From the NCBI GenBank assembly GCA_963580455.1, contig OY756957.1:29542501-29606500 (forward strand): 64,000 nucleotides of DNA, read 5' to 3'. This DNA comes from Euonymus europaeus. Taxonomy: Eukaryota; Streptophyta; Magnoliopsida; Celastrales; Celastraceae. The position numbers and the translations under genes were made by a program. Below, one piece after another: positions 1 to 11,227 of this stretch. The notes under the pieces were generated by a model. The model had not been told where the DNA came from. It saw only the letters and a program-made list of their open reading frames with translations, and searched no databases. Every line of letters begins with the position of its first letter. The first letter of the stretch is position 1.

Positions 1-901
1 GTTCAATTTGTGGAAATAGCCTCTCCACATTCATGTCCCCAACCTCGCCCACCGTGGAAGCCTAGGGTGGGCATGGATGTTGTTTACATTTACCTTTTTG
101 CTGATGCAATAGGTTGGATGATTATATTACTGTATTTTACTTGAATTTTTGCATGGATGAATGCACCTCATTATGACAGTGTGACTTGGTTGTTATTTAC
201 TAGTATGTTATAAAAGCATGGTATCTTTAGTATTAGGCAGTACAACATTATCTTCTTTGTTTGGTATAACAAAACACAAGGAAGTCGTGGGATAACTTAA
301 TGTTTTAACTAAAAAAAGAGTATCTGATTTAAGAAGCCTCTAAACAAAATGCAATCGTGTGTGCATTAAGCTATTACCACTTGGAAATGAGACAGCTTGC
401 TATATGCTTTTTGTGAAGGTATGCAAACTTTTCTTGAAGAAGGTTATGGACTCCGCAGTATATTATAATCATTTTTGCTATTTGTATAAGACTTGAGCTA
501 TACAGACACACACAAGAACATTCACCAGTTGAACTTTTTTTTTATTTTTTATTTTTTATGATTCCCTGAGCATGACGATCGCGTCTTCTTTTTCCTATGG
601 CATTGCCTGTTTTGATTAGCTGGCGGCTCAAACTTAATTCACTGGATGCATTTCTGATGCTGGGCCAAATTAGAAATTTTTTGAAGTATGACATGAAATT
701 TTTGTTTTTCCCCCTCCCAATCCAAGAGCTGTTTTGCTGAAAGTAAGAAACCCAACAAACTGATCTGAGTGCATATCTGATCTTGCTTATGTCCCTTCTG
801 AGAATCCAATAAAATTGGAAAGGTACGATAAGATTTGCATTGTTCTGATCTTACAGTTTTGCACTTCATTTTTGTATTGTTTTCTTGTGCTTCGTTTACA
901 G
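1..901 (+). other. Intron of the SF3B2 gene
   Basis: The window opens inside an intron. The first coding exon recognised starts at 902 after a TTTACAG acceptor. I see no coding segment, RNA gene or repeat in these 901 bases, only T-rich intron-like sequence. The preceding exon of this gene must lie left of the window. Confidence 0.7.
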
Positions 902-3321
902 GTGAAGCTTAGGGAGATGAAGCCAGGCACACTGTCGCAGGAACTAAAAGAAGCACTTGGTATGCCTGAGGGTTCTCCTCCTCCGTGGCTTATTAATATG
1001 CAGGTCAGATGGTGAACATGTACATTTTGTTGCTGTCCAGTGTAAGATAATTATTTGACTCTTGAGTTTGAATACAGAGATATGGGCCGCCACCATCTTA
1101 TCCGCACCTGAAAATCTCTGGACTGAATGCTCCTATTCCTCCGGGGGCTAGCTTTGGGTATCATGCTGGTGGTTGGGGGAAGCCTCCTGTTGATGAAGTA
1201 AGTTACATGAGTGTTTGCTTGGTGTTTATGAGCTTGGATTTCAACATGTTTTCCTCCTGCTTGTTACATTCTCTTTCCTTTTGAATACAGTTTTTTTTTT
1301 ATCCTCAGATTTGTTTTACCTCTCTTTTATTTTTAGTTTGGACGTCCTCTATACGGAGATGTCTTCGGTGTTCAGCAACAAGAACAGCCCAACTATGAGG
1401 TACTTCATCTTACTCGGTTTTCTGCCTGATACCCATCATCAATTTGATGGTAAAGCTGAATATTTATGACCTTTTGATCTGGATGCGCCTGCTTGCGTCT
1501 TTGTATATTGTAATTCAATAATGTTGCTTCTCACTTTTGCATCTATGGATTCATTTAGGAAGAGCCAGTTGACAAGACCAAGCACTGGGGTGACTTGGAA
1601 GAGGAGGAAGAGGAGGAGGGGGAGGAGGAGGAGGAAGAAGAAGAGATTGAAGAAGAGGAGCTTGAGGATGGCATTCAATCTGTAGATAGCCTTTCAAGGT
1701 ATTCAATTGAATCTATCACTAGTCATTTGGATGTTTGTACATTCTTTCCTTGGCTAAGATTGTTGATAAGTTACTTTTGTGCTGGCTGGCTGGATATTTC
1801 TTTTACAGGATATCTGGAATAGAGTTTTCTCTTATTCTTATATGTACAGTTGCTCTCCCACTGTTGTTGCAATTAATGGATGATCTGTTTCTTGTTATGT
1901 AGCACTCCGACTGGTGTTGAGACACCTGATGTTATTGATCTCCGCAAACAGCAAAGGAAGGAACCTGACAGGCCTCTTTACCAGGTGAGTTTGATGTCAA
2001 ACTCTCTCTATGATTAATTTTTTTTAATACTACTATATTATGTACTCTCTTTCTGCCTTTTGAAGGTGCTTGAAGAGAAAGAAGAAAAGATTGCTCCTGG
2101 AACCTTACTTGGAACGACACATACGTATGTGATCTGCTTTTTAGGAAATATATTAATTTCCATTTATTCCCTCTCAATAATTTCTCCTGCTTAAACTTTC
2201 TGAATTTTTCTTTATTCTTGTTTATGCTTGTAGGTATGTGGTTGGCAGTGGAACACAAGATAAAACATCTACCAAGAGGGTAAGAAATAAGTTTACTTTC
2301 CCATGTTGTCCACCTTTGCTTTGCTGATCGTTCCACTTGTTTCTAAGATATGGAACAAATTGTAGTTACGTATATAACATACTTATCTTAATTTATTGGG
2401 GTCTTTCCAAGTCATGTGTATAAGAGAGTTATTATAATATTGCTTCTTATTTAAGCATCATGAGTATACATTATTTTGAAGTGGAGTTGTAGTTGCTTGA
2501 ACTGAATGATAGAAAGAGTAACTATCTCTAGTTAGTGCTATGGAACAATCTCTATTCAGACGTATTTTTTAACAAGTTGGACAATCATGTTGGTAGGGAC
2601 CCTGAATTGAGAGACATTTTTAGGGCTCATTTATAGTATTTATATCAAAGTATAGTAGAAGAGAATTCTCATATCTTGAATTCTTGATGAAACTTGAAAG
2701 GGATCTGTTAATGGTGGCACTCCTAATAGATGGGAAAAATTGCCATGCTGAACTGAAAATATGAGGAACTGAAGGACACTCTGTGACTTGATTAGATAAC
2801 TCTGTCACTTTCATTTGCTGCTTGTGGTTCTCATTGTCAATTCATCACAGGTTGATCTGCTTAGAGGCCAAAAGTCGGATAGGGTGGATGTCACACTCGC
2901 CCCTGAAGAACTGGAATCAATGGAAAATGTTTTGCCTGCCAAGTAAGATGAAGTCTTGTAAATATTATTTGGTTGGTGTTTTTTCTGATAGGTTTTGCAT
3001 CTCACTTTCATCAAATTCACAGGTATGAAGAAGCACGTGAGGAGGAGAAGCTGCGCAGTCAGCGTGAGGATTTCAGTGACATGGTTGCTGAGGTGTGTAT
3101 TTTTATTATGTCTTTTACTAATTTATGAAGGGGTTGGACTTGCCTCTGCCTTAACTTTTTTCCAGGCTCTTGGGTCCTTGATTAATTTGCAATGAATTTT
3201 ATGGTTTTTTTTCTTCCTTCTCTCAACCATAAAATATGGGATGTTGCAGAATGAGAAGAAAAGGAAACGGAAGACGCAAGAAAAAGAAGGGAAATTGAAG
3301 AAAAAGGATTTCAAATTCTAA
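902..3321 (+). CDS. SF3B2: Splicing factor 3B subunit 2 (SF3b145/SAP145), C-terminal part
   Basis: The product is a subunit of the U2 snRNP SF3b complex, which helps anchor U2 at the branch site in the nucleus. Ten exons are visible: 902-1003, 1078-1197, 1337-1399, 1559-1698, 1903-1984, 2066-2124, 2234-2279, 2851-2942, 3023-3092 and 3250-3321. They join in one frame to give the last 281 residues. The first two exons encode the proline-rich PSP domain (PPPWLINMQ, then RYGPPPSYPHL). Next come the GRPLYGDVFG segment, a long acidic Glu run from the purine-rich exon at 1559-1698, a conserved block (LLRGQKSDRVDVTLAPEEL) and a lysine-rich tail ending KKKDFKF. All introns are GT-AG. The 5' part of the gene is outside the window. 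Nothing looks broken. The family assignment is from recognised sequence. Confidence 0.95.
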
Positions 3322-3621
3322 GTTGGGTGAATATTTGAAGCTGGTTTTTGTTGCAGGGAAGTCCAATAGTATACTTGTGTCAATGGAACTGGATTTTATA
3401 CAAGGAGCAGAATCACGAGTTGACTTTACTTTTTGCTCAAAGAACTGACTAGCTAATCTTTGTCACCGACATTTGTAAAACGCTGTCTTTCTATTATTAT
3501 GGCTGTGGTATCATGATTCTCGATGCATACCAGCCATGCAAAAGTAGCTGAATTTTTAACTTTATATAGGATGAATTTTCAAGGATTTTTTCACTTATAT
3601 GACAGGAGTGTGAGCAGCATA

Positions 3622-3809
3622 GTAAGGTGCGTTAGTTAGGATGATGTAGTTGACTGGTAATTCCTTGAAAAAGATCACAAGTTCGGCTCTCACACTCGGC
3701 AATTTTTGTGATAGGCACTCAACCACTTGTCAAGGTAGTGCGCGTAGTTTGGCAGGCTCGGGTTTGGATCCGATCCAGTTGTCAGGTGGGCACGCTGATC
3801 TCGGGAGAC
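3622..3809 (+). mobile_element. Candidate SINE with 11-bp target duplication
   Basis: The perfect 11-mer TGAGCAGCATA occurs at 3611-3621 and again at 3810-3820, flanking 188 bp. Inside, TAGTTGACTGG (3647-3657) matches the Pol III A-box consensus TRGYNNANNGG exactly. GTTCGGCTC (3681-3689) matches the B-box consensus GWTCRANNC with one mismatch. A tRNA-like head between direct repeats of this length is what a SINE leaves. Against this, there is no clear A- or T-rich tail at the 3' end. There is no ORF and there are no terminal inverted repeats. Confidence 0.42.
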
Positions 3810-3820
3810 TGAGCAGCATA

Positions 3821-5032
3821 TAATGGCCAAAATGAAAAATTGTGTACGAGTCATTTGTAAGTGCCCAATCGATGTATAATCCGTCTTCCTATGGTAATTT
3901 GGAGAGGACGCGAAGGCCGTCCATTTCGGCATTCATGTCTTGTAGCATTTGTTTTGTCGAAGCCCGTCGCTGTAAGTTACCTCCCTCTGATCCATTTTTC
4001 CACAAATTTACTCTGAATTTTTTACCGCAGCCATGAAATTCCAACACGTCAATACCTACAGGCAGGCCCAGTTTACAATTTGACTTGTGAAAAAGACAAG
4101 AACTCGTGAAATGCGGGGCCTTAGCTTACAATAAGATAATAAATACCTAATTTTTGACAATGCAGAAAGTACTAGTGACTGACAACTTCTTGATGATGTT
4201 TAGATTTGAATAAAATCGGATTAGTGAAGGCTCATCTCATCTGGGTCCCTTCCTCTGTGTAGTGGAAAAGTATGGTTGGGAGGCTATCGACTTTCCCTAC
4301 TTTGACACTACGTTTTTATTGTATGTATATATTGAATATCAACAAGAATCCACATATTTGTACTTGTGCATGACACTATTCTTGCATGCGGCTGACTCGA
4401 CATCAATTATTCAATTAATATTCGTTGCTTCTTCGTCACTCCAATTTTTCAAAATAAATTACAAATCAATGGACCCAGTAGTACCACCGCCACTGATTTG
4501 TGCCACAAATGGAAGGACATGCTTGTTTGTTAATTTCTTTGAGTGACCTCCCAGGTTTGTCCTGATTCAAACTATGCAATATTTGTTTGGGTCCTCTTTG
4601 GCTGTAGCCATCGCTTCAACTAGAGGTCGGCTGATTTCAACCTAAATAACTTTGGTTATAAGCAGGTTTGGACAAGAATATCGATTGTGATTGGAGCAAC
4701 ACATGCATCATGATGTCATATTCACATAGAGAGAGAGAGAGAGACTTGCATATGTCCGCCTATAATTTATAAGTTACAGACGTCATTTGTTTAAGTGCAA
4801 AAATGTGTGATTCAAATAAATTGTGGGTCTCACACAAATTCATTTTTAGGAGATTAAGCGGGCATACAATGCTCGCTTAATCGATGGGCCCCAATTACCT
4901 AATACTTTGTTGGCATCTATGATTATGCATGGATGTCGAATGTCGATAGATCGATCGCTAAATAAGGCCAAACATTAGCACGCGTTTAGTTGTTGATAGT
5001 TGTAAACTAATACTTAGTTAAGTTAAATTTTT
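3821..5032. other. Spacer without recognisable gene
   Basis: No convincing coding region is visible. There is a short GA microsatellite near 4729-4744. The rest is AT-rich unique-looking sequence up to the target duplication of the TRIM element at 5033. Confidence 0.5.
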
Positions 5033-5046
5033 AGGGGTGTTAGCCC

Positions 5047-5053
5047 AAAAAAA
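5047..5053 (-). terminator. Possible Pol III terminator in the 3' LTR
   Basis: There are seven A on the plus strand, hence seven T on the minus strand. The run lies about 85-90 nt downstream of the start site predicted from the USE/TATA pair at 5161-5201. The other LTR has only short T runs (GTTCTTTGGG) at this place. That the run terminates transcription is inference. Confidence 0.35.
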
Positions 5054-5160
5054 CCTTAACCTGCAATCAAGACCAACCGGTCTCCTGCACGTGGGGTGAC
5101 TGTAATCAGGCCCAGAGTTATGTCCAAAACTTGGCTACAAGGTTAAGGGAGACTTGCATC

Positions 5161-5201
5161 TATATACAAGTTATCCTCACACAAATCCACCGATGTGGGA
5201 C
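5161..5201 (-). promoter_or_regulatory. snRNA-type USE plus TATA in the TRIM 3' LTR
   Basis: On the minus strand GTCCCACATCG (5201-5191) is an exact match to the plant snRNA upstream sequence element RTCCCACATCG. It is followed 24 bp later by TATATA (5166-5161). In plants this spacing distinguishes Pol III snRNA promoters (about 23-24 bp) from Pol II ones (about 33-34 bp). The predicted start is near 5136, by analogy with the U6 gene at 10028. Confidence 0.55.
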
Positions 5202-5326
5202 TTGGAACACCTGACTTTGGCACTGTTCCAACACCCCCAAGACGTGTGTGGGTCGTGTGCCAGACTTGAGCTCCACACGCCACGCACAAATGGAGTTTTA
5301 ACATCAGCAACCTCGCTTCGATACCA

Positions 5327-5523
5327 TGTAATAAATCTGGGCCCAAAGAACCTTGACCTACAACTAAGCCCAACTGGTCTCCCACGTACGTGTGCACGTG
5401 GGTCGACTGTAACCAAACCCAAGAATATGCCCTAAAACTAGGCTTGCATCTATATACAGGTTATCCTCACACAAATTCACCGATGTGGGACTTGTAACAC
5501 CTGACTTGAGCACTGTTAGAACG
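5327..5523 (-). repeat. 5' LTR of the TRIM
   Basis: Minus-strand LTR ending TTATTACA directly before the primer-binding site. It is homologous to 5038-5233. Its first base pair has decayed from TG to CG. Confidence 0.82.
5451..5491 (-). promoter_or_regulatory. snRNA-type USE plus TATA in the TRIM 5' LTR
   Basis: GTCCCACATCG lies at 5491-5481 and TATATA at 5456-5451 on the minus strand, again 24 bp apart. Both elements and the spacing are kept even though bases between them have changed relative to the other LTR. Confidence 0.55.
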
Positions 5524-5528
5524 AGGGG

Positions 5529-6696
5529 AATGAATTGCTGATTAAATAATCTAGAGTGGCACTCAGCCGGATGGATTAGACTTGGTGGCATGGGTACGTA
5601 CTTGATAAAATAACTTTATCAGTTTGGATTATATATAAATAATAAATAATAATTAAAGCTAGTACATATAACCGAGATTACTATGTCACTATCTAAATAT
5701 CTTAGTTTTGTCCGACAAGCATTCTGTTGTGTCCTTTTTGAAGATGTGTAAAACGCTCTTACAAAAGTAGCTTTACCTAACCTGACCGACCAAAATTATA
5801 TTGGATTTACCATAATTAATCACTTTATAATATGATTTCTTCGACCAGAATTAAACTTCAACGTGGCTTTTCATTATATGCACGTTGCTCTTGTGGCCAT
5901 TACTCGTGTGACGGCCAACTTCACGAGAAGGAAAACACAAATAGACGTTTATAAAGAACAAATGCCCACCATAGATCACAGACCCAAGTTGATTTTTTTT
6001 TTAATCCCTAACGACATCGTACGAAAGCTTATCCTTTGAAATATTGAAATGAAGGCGGACGTAGGGTTCTATATTTAGAAGGGCAAAACGAGAATTCGGG
6101 AACAGCGCTTCCGATTTTTTTAATTAATTTCACATATACTATAATTTAATATCAAAAGAAAGAAATTTTTTTTTTCAGGTATTCTTAGATGAAAATGACT
6201 ATTGTTGGGGCACAATTAAGACACAATTCGAGGAAGTTGCAAGTTATTAATTTGACACTAATATTCGCATGTGCATCGAGTGCGGATCAATCTGTAAGGT
6301 CGAGAAAAAATTGTCTCACCTGAATTAGATCCAGTTATATTTGTGAGATAATAACAGCGTAAATTATACCAAAACCAAAACCTAGTTGTCCGTTTGGATC
6401 AGCTTATATTCTAGCGTATACTCTGTCACCCATACTCCAGACACTCTCAACTTTTACATTTTACGAGAACTTATACTCTATAAAAATACTCTGATCCAAA
6501 CGGAGGCCTAGGTACATCTATGAAGTTTTTCGGCTTCTATTTTGAGGAGAGTAACTCTGATTTTTTAAATCCATACGACTTGTTTCTAGAGGTTATTATT
6601 GTAAGAAGGCACTGTCGACGGTTCAGATTTATCCACGTGTCACCAACGTACCTTCACCTTAGCAGTTAAGTTATTCTCTCTCCTCTGTTTTTCCAA
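5529..6696. other. Spacer upstream of the Dof gene
   Basis: AT-rich sequence with no gene I can support. It probably holds the distal promoter of the Dof gene. Confidence 0.45.
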
Positions 6697-6703
6697 TATA
6701 AAA
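6697..6703 (+). promoter_or_regulatory. Possible TATA box of the Dof gene
   Basis: TATAAAA lies about 450 bp upstream of the Dof start codon, after a CT-rich stretch. It implies a 5' UTR of roughly 420 bp unless an intron lies within it. This is a sequence match only. Confidence 0.3.
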
Positions 6704-7152
6704 TTGCGTGTGGTGGGGGTTCTGAAGAAGGAACTGCAAGTAGTCAAGTACTAATAGAGTTTCACCAGTTAAACGTATATTTGGAACCATTGTAAGTAAT
6801 CTTCAATCCTCGTGAGTCTGGCGACAATTTCTATTTCCTTAAACAGATAGTTAAATAGAATTAGATAGTGAGAAATCAAAAGACATGCTCCCTTCTCATC
6901 ACTTTCCTAGGAACTTCATTGCATTTCACATCGACCAGACACCAATTCCTTCACATCAACACACAGTTGGTCTCTTAAGGAGCATTCTCATACTCTTGAT
7001 ATTCTCTTTGTGGATATCCCTCTTCACATCTAGATCAAAAGGGTAGAATTTATTTTACTTTCTTCAGTGTTTGATAGAAGTCCTCAGTGAGTTTTGGATT
7101 TTCATCAGCCTTAATTTCTCAGTTCATTATTGGTTTTGAGAGTTTGTGAGAG

Positions 7153-7992
7153 ATGGGATTGAGTTCCCAGCAGGTTTCAAGTAGCGGAGTTGATTGGAGC
7201 CAGACCTTGTTGCAGGCTCAAACACTGGAGTTACCAAAACCTCCTTCGCTGAAGAGGCCACACGACCAGAATCAGAATCAGAATCAGCAATCTGAGCCAG
7301 TTAAGTGTCCTAGGTGTGATTCAACAAACACAAAGTTCTGTTACTACAATAACTACAACAGGTTACAGCCTAGACATTTCTGCAAAAACTGCAAGAGGCA
7401 CTGGACTAAAGGCGGCACTCTTCGCAATGTTCCAGTTGGGGGCAGCCGCAAAAATAAGCGGCTGAAAACATCAAACACCACAACCACCCCCAGCACCAGC
7501 ACTTCTTCCACAACTACTAGTACAGCTACAATTTGGAACAGTAACAACAATCAGCCAATCTATCAGGCACTTGTTAGCCCATCATCATCCATGCTGCAAC
7601 AGAACTGGATCAATAGCAGCAACTTGGGTCTGGATAGAGAAGGCACTTTCAATAACAACAATGATGTGTTTGTGGGTTCTCCTTTCTCCCTGCCTCAAAA
7701 TCTAAGTCTGCAAATTCCCTTCTCAAGTTCAAGTGGGTTTGACACAAACCCATCTTCAGGTTCATCCTCTTTTCAATTTTCAAATGTGTATAATCACACT
7801 GGAGAGGATATAACCATCACAAGCTTCTTACCCCCCATGAGCAGCAGCACATTCACACAGCCTTGGCAAGGACCTGTGCCAATTGGTGGCACTACAACTA
7901 CTACAGGGTACTGGAATTGGGAGGATATAGATACTTTGGTCTCTACTACTGATCTAAATACTACGTGGAATGATTCTGAGATCAAACCATGA
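7153..7992 (+). CDS. Dof zinc-finger transcription factor
   Basis: This is an intronless 279-residue protein. Dof factors are plant-specific nuclear regulators that bind AAAG cores through one C2C2 finger. Here the finger has cysteines at 52, 55, 77 and 80 (CX2C-X21-CX2C), with the family signature FCYYNNYN and PRHFCKNC. It is followed by [13 protein letters not shown] and a basic RKNKR stretch that can act as nuclear localisation signal. The rest is low-complexity Ser/Thr/Asn/Gln-rich sequence, with a Trp-containing C-terminus (YWNWEDID) that may be an activation segment. The ATG at 7153 is the first in frame and leaves a normal short N-terminus. HWTKGG, where many Dof proteins have YWTKGG, is a minor variant. 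The subfamily member is not certain. Confidence 0.95.
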   Translation: MGLSSQQVSSSGVDWSQTLLQAQTLELPKPPSLKRPHDQNQNQNQQSEPVKCPRCDSTNTKFCYYNNYNRLQPRHFCKNCKRHWTKGGTLRNVPVGGSRKNKRLKTSNTTTTPSTSTSSTTTSTATIWNSNNNQPIYQALVSPSSSMLQQNWINSSNLGLDREGTFNNNNDVFVGSPFSLPQNLSLQIPFSSSSGFDTNPSSGSSSFQFSNVYNHTGEDITITSFLPPMSSSTFTQPWQGPVPIGGTTTTTGYWNWEDIDTLVSTTDLNTTWNDSEIKP

Positions 7993-9962
7993 CTTTTTCA
8001 GCCGTATTTTTTTTTAGCTTCTATGCAAGTCTTTTGGTTTTTTTTAATTGGGACTGTGTTCGAAGGAGTTCAGGATTATTCACGAGTGTGGGTTATGTTT
8101 TGGTGTGTATTTCAGGTTATTTTATTGTACATATATCCCTTTCTCTTCAATATTATAATGAGACTCAAGTTGTAATGAAGCTGTCATTTTTAGTTTCAGC
8201 TTCACTCGAGAAATTAATTTGTGTTGGTACTTGCTTTGATCTCCGTCTCTCTCTCTCCCCAAGTTGTTTGCTTCTTCTTCCTTGTACTGTAGGTGAAGCA
8301 GTATCTGATTTAGATTGATTCTGTTTTTTTTTCCTGGTTCTTAATTGTCGATCAAAGCTTGCAATAGAGGGTGTGGAGATGGGGTCTACTACAGCTATAT
8401 ATATGATATACTAGGCTAAGTGGATGTGATGGAAGATTCTTGAGGATACAAGTGAATTGTCTGCTCACCAACTCAGACCACTTGTGCAGAATCATTCTCT
8501 TGTTCTTGGGCCTAACAAAATTTCTGGTCACCGATAGTTTAATGTGCTATAGTTTTTATTATATTCTCTCATACATATTGGGATTCTAGTCCTAATATGT
8601 ATGGAATAATTTAGATACTCTAATCTTAATCTCTTCTGGCTTATTCTTGTTTCTATACAATATTATATTCATGATGCATGCCAGGGGTGAAGATACAGAC
8701 ACTACACCTCTTTCAACACAAAGAAGAGCTGAAAATTCTTGAATTTGTTGTTCTAGATGTAGAAATTCGTCTCCTTCGAAAGGCCAACAACTGTGCCAAC
8801 ACATTTTTAGCTTCTTATACTGGTGGAGTGATGATCAAGATTCCACTGGCGTTACAATATTGTGGAAGGAAGCTGACTCAGCTAGCTAATTTGTTCCTAT
8901 CAAGCACTTACAATGGATGGAAGCAACTGGAGAAATTGGCACACCACAGATGCTGTCATCACATGTTTTTCATGTTAGTTGGTGGAAGGAACCTTTAGGC
9001 CTTCAAATGTACAGTTCTCCAATAGACAGGAGAAGGATTCTCCTTAAATAACTTAATGATGTTAATGTGAGGATTTAGAATGTGGGTTATGTCAAAACCT
9101 TGAAGGACATGAGGGCATAAGGGAGAAACTAAATAGAAACAGAAGTGGCCAGCCGCCCTTCCACAGCTCAAGCCACCTTATTAGATGTCCTTTCTTGCAG
9201 GGTTGAGCTTGAGCACTTTAATACACAGCTTTTAAAACCGCGTGTTGCCGCCAGTCAAACCGCGGAAATTATAAACCGGCAGCAAGGACTATTTTTTGTT
9301 GGCAAAAATCCTCATACGTTGATGGAGGTTCGACTCGATACCGTACGTGATCAAACCGAGATATGACAGTATGGAAATAAAGAAAGAAAAAAATCGACTG
9401 ATTTGTGTGAAGACGTACGGTTTGAGAGACAAAGTTATTATAGTATTTTCAAGCCCAAACTACCATTTTTCCTTTTCAGTTTTCATCTGACCATCTCCCA
9501 ATCGGCTTCTACGAATATCGTCGTGTCTTGAATCAGTTGAATGCATAGAGTTGAAAGTCTCAACTCGAGCCTATAGCATGAAGTCATGAAGAAGACAAGG
9601 ATTGCGACAGAATAAGTTCCCCTCCTTGGAGATGAGAGCATAGAAGATGGTCCAATGCAATACTCGTTAATTCAAGCCCTGTAGAATTTGTCTTTCCAAC
9701 TGTTGAGAAGAAACCATTGCAGTCCAACTTTCTCTTTCGCCTATGGGCATCTTTTCAAATGTGGGATTCCTGATGATTCTGTTGAGTTTGGGCCTACGAA
9801 AAGTGAATAGAAAATCAGCCCAAATAAAAAAGACTTTTAGGACAAAAGTGGGGATATCATTTTGGGCCTTTCGTTTTTAAAAAGGAGCAGGACCTCAAGG
9901 CCCAATCTTTTGCCTCACCAGGATGACGTAATGACCGGACTATAAGGTTGAGATCGAAGTGA
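7993..9962. other. Dof 3' UTR and spacer
   Basis: The first 150-350 bp are probably the Dof 3' UTR. The remainder up to the U6 promoter holds short open frames (for example 8678-8998) that resemble no family I know and show no splice or codon support. I see no repeat with clear ends. Confidence 0.45.
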
Positions 9963-10006
9963 ATACCACATCGGCTAGTTATGTCTAAACAACAGAGTTT
10001 ATCTTA
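9963..10006 (+). promoter_or_regulatory. U6 promoter: USE and TATA-like box
   Basis: ATACCACATCG (9963-9973) matches the plant USE RTCCCACATCG at 10 of 11 positions. The TATA-like TTTATCTTA (9998-10006) follows after 24 bp and starts 30 bp before the RNA. That is the Pol III arrangement of plant U6 genes, so the gene is probably active. Confidence 0.8.
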
Positions 10007-10027
10007 GAACACGAAGCAGAGAACATC

Positions 10028-10047
10028 GTCCCTTCGGGGACATCCGA

Positions 10048-10079
<32 letters not shown>

Positions 10080-10129
10080 GGCCCCTGCGCAAGGATGACA
10101 CGCACAAATCGAGAAATGGTCCAAATTTT
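10028..10129 (+). ncRNA. U6: U6 spliceosomal snRNA
   Basis: This is a full-length U6 gene of about 102 nt. U6 forms the catalytic core of the spliceosome with U2 and U5. The 5' stem-loop GTCCCTTCGGGGAC is intact. So are the ACAGAGA box (pairs with the 5' splice site), the AGC triad in GATTAGCATGG, and the 3' TCCAAATTTT end that binds Lsm proteins. I noticed no change in the catalytic regions. With the upstream USE and TATA at correct spacing and a T run behind it, this looks like a true gene and not a dispersed pseudocopy. Confidence 0.97.
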
Positions 10130-10132
10130 TTT
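10126..10132 (+). terminator. Pol III terminator of U6
   Basis: Seven consecutive T directly follow TCCAAA at the U6 3' end, which is the normal Pol III stop signal. Confidence 0.9.
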
Positions 10133-11227
10133 CCTTGTTATCGTCTGCTTTGTTCATGCAAATTTCATTGTTTTATAGTGGTTCTGTTGGATACTGAAGC
10201 TCGGCATTTGAAAAGATTCCAACTTTATCTGCGGAATGAGCCATTAGGGTTGCTGGCTTCTGTTTGTTGTATTGAATGTTGATTTGTTTCTCTTTTTATT
10301 CATAACCATGTGTGTTTCTGTCGATGTCGGTGGGTGTTATTAGAAATTATGTGAGGTTAACTGGCTTTCTTCTTCGGTTGTTCAGATGCATGTGTATTTT
10401 TTGTAATCAGATGTGATTGTGAGATATAGATTATGCACAATCATCCTATTTTGATTCAATACTGAAAATGCAGCAAACTGAGAAGAGTTGGCTTTGTATC
10501 TTTCTGGGTCAGAAATAAGAGAGCGAAGTAAGTTTCTTGAAATTCTCTTGTTACATGGGTCAATGAAATAATTGGATAGTTAGTATTTATATAAAATAAC
10601 CATGGACTGGAAATTGGGTAGCAAAATTTTCTAGGGTTTATCTCGATTAGGCATTAGCATGGAAAATCTACAAGTAGCAGTGTAAGTATTGTTGAGAATA
10701 TTTCAAATTCATTTTTCCCGTCTATTGTTTAATGATTCAAGCGTTGCTAGGAATGTGGCATTCCAGTATTTTACAATGAAAAGCTCTTGAGAAACTAACA
10801 TATTAGTGATAACTGCTAAATTCAGAAAGATTGTCTCATTGGCAGTTTTCAATGGTGAATGTTTATTGAAAAATTGGTGTGCAATTGATTACATACAAGT
10901 TCATGTTGCAATATGTATTGCAAGGGCCAAGGGTAAAAAGTAAAAACTCCTCATTTACATGTACTTGTAATGTTTTCATGCTTTAGTTTCTTGTTCTTGT
11001 GTACACCACTGCATTTCATGCCTAAGACTCTAAATTGAAGACTATCATAAAGAAGGTAGGAAAGGCTTTGTTATATTCTTGCACAGAAATGATATTATAA
11101 GTCAAAAACTTTACAAAAATTGCACCACCGGATCCTTTACAAACTTTACTTCTTTCTTTTTTTACCTTCTATGTTTTTAGTTTTTTTTTTTTTTTTTGGA
11201 TTTTGGTATGAGGCGAACTCAAGAAAG
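10133..11227. other. Spacer between U6 and the At4g04980-like gene
   Basis: AT-rich with no gene. The right end, including the T run near 11178-11197, probably covers the 3' UTR of the minus-strand gene that ends at 11228. Confidence 0.45.

Larger units (their letters stand above)
5038..5233 (-). repeat. 3' LTR of the TRIM
   Basis: Read on the minus strand, this LTR runs from TGTTGGAACAG to GGGCTAACA. It is clearly homologous along its length to 5327-5523. It carries an exact snRNA-type upstream element and a TATA box, and a T7 run close to its end. Confidence 0.82.
5038..5523 (-). mobile_element. Complete TRIM (miniature LTR retrotransposon)
   Basis: This 486-bp element is flanked by the 5-bp direct repeat AGGGG (5033-5037 and 5524-5528). 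On the minus strand it reads 5' LTR (5523-5327), 93-bp internal region (5326-5234), then 3' LTR (5233-5038). A primer-binding site, TGGTATCGAAGC, lies directly after the 5' LTR (5326-5315). It resembles the initiator-Met complement TGGTATCAGAGC with two changes. A purine-rich tract ending TTGGGGG sits just before the 3' LTR. The LTRs are about 196 and 197 bp and end in CA. The 3' LTR begins TG, while the 5' LTR has decayed to CG. There is no coding capacity, as expected for a TRIM that depends on other elements for its enzymes. LTR divergence is visible, so the insertion is not recent. Confidence 0.85.

Noticed and set aside
5143..5591. Overlapping open frames on both strands
   Set aside because: They lie in the TRIM element, whose LTRs and internal region are non-coding.
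8678..8998. 106-codon open frame right of the Dof gene
   Set aside because: No recognised domain, no promoter or splice support, and ordinary spacer composition.
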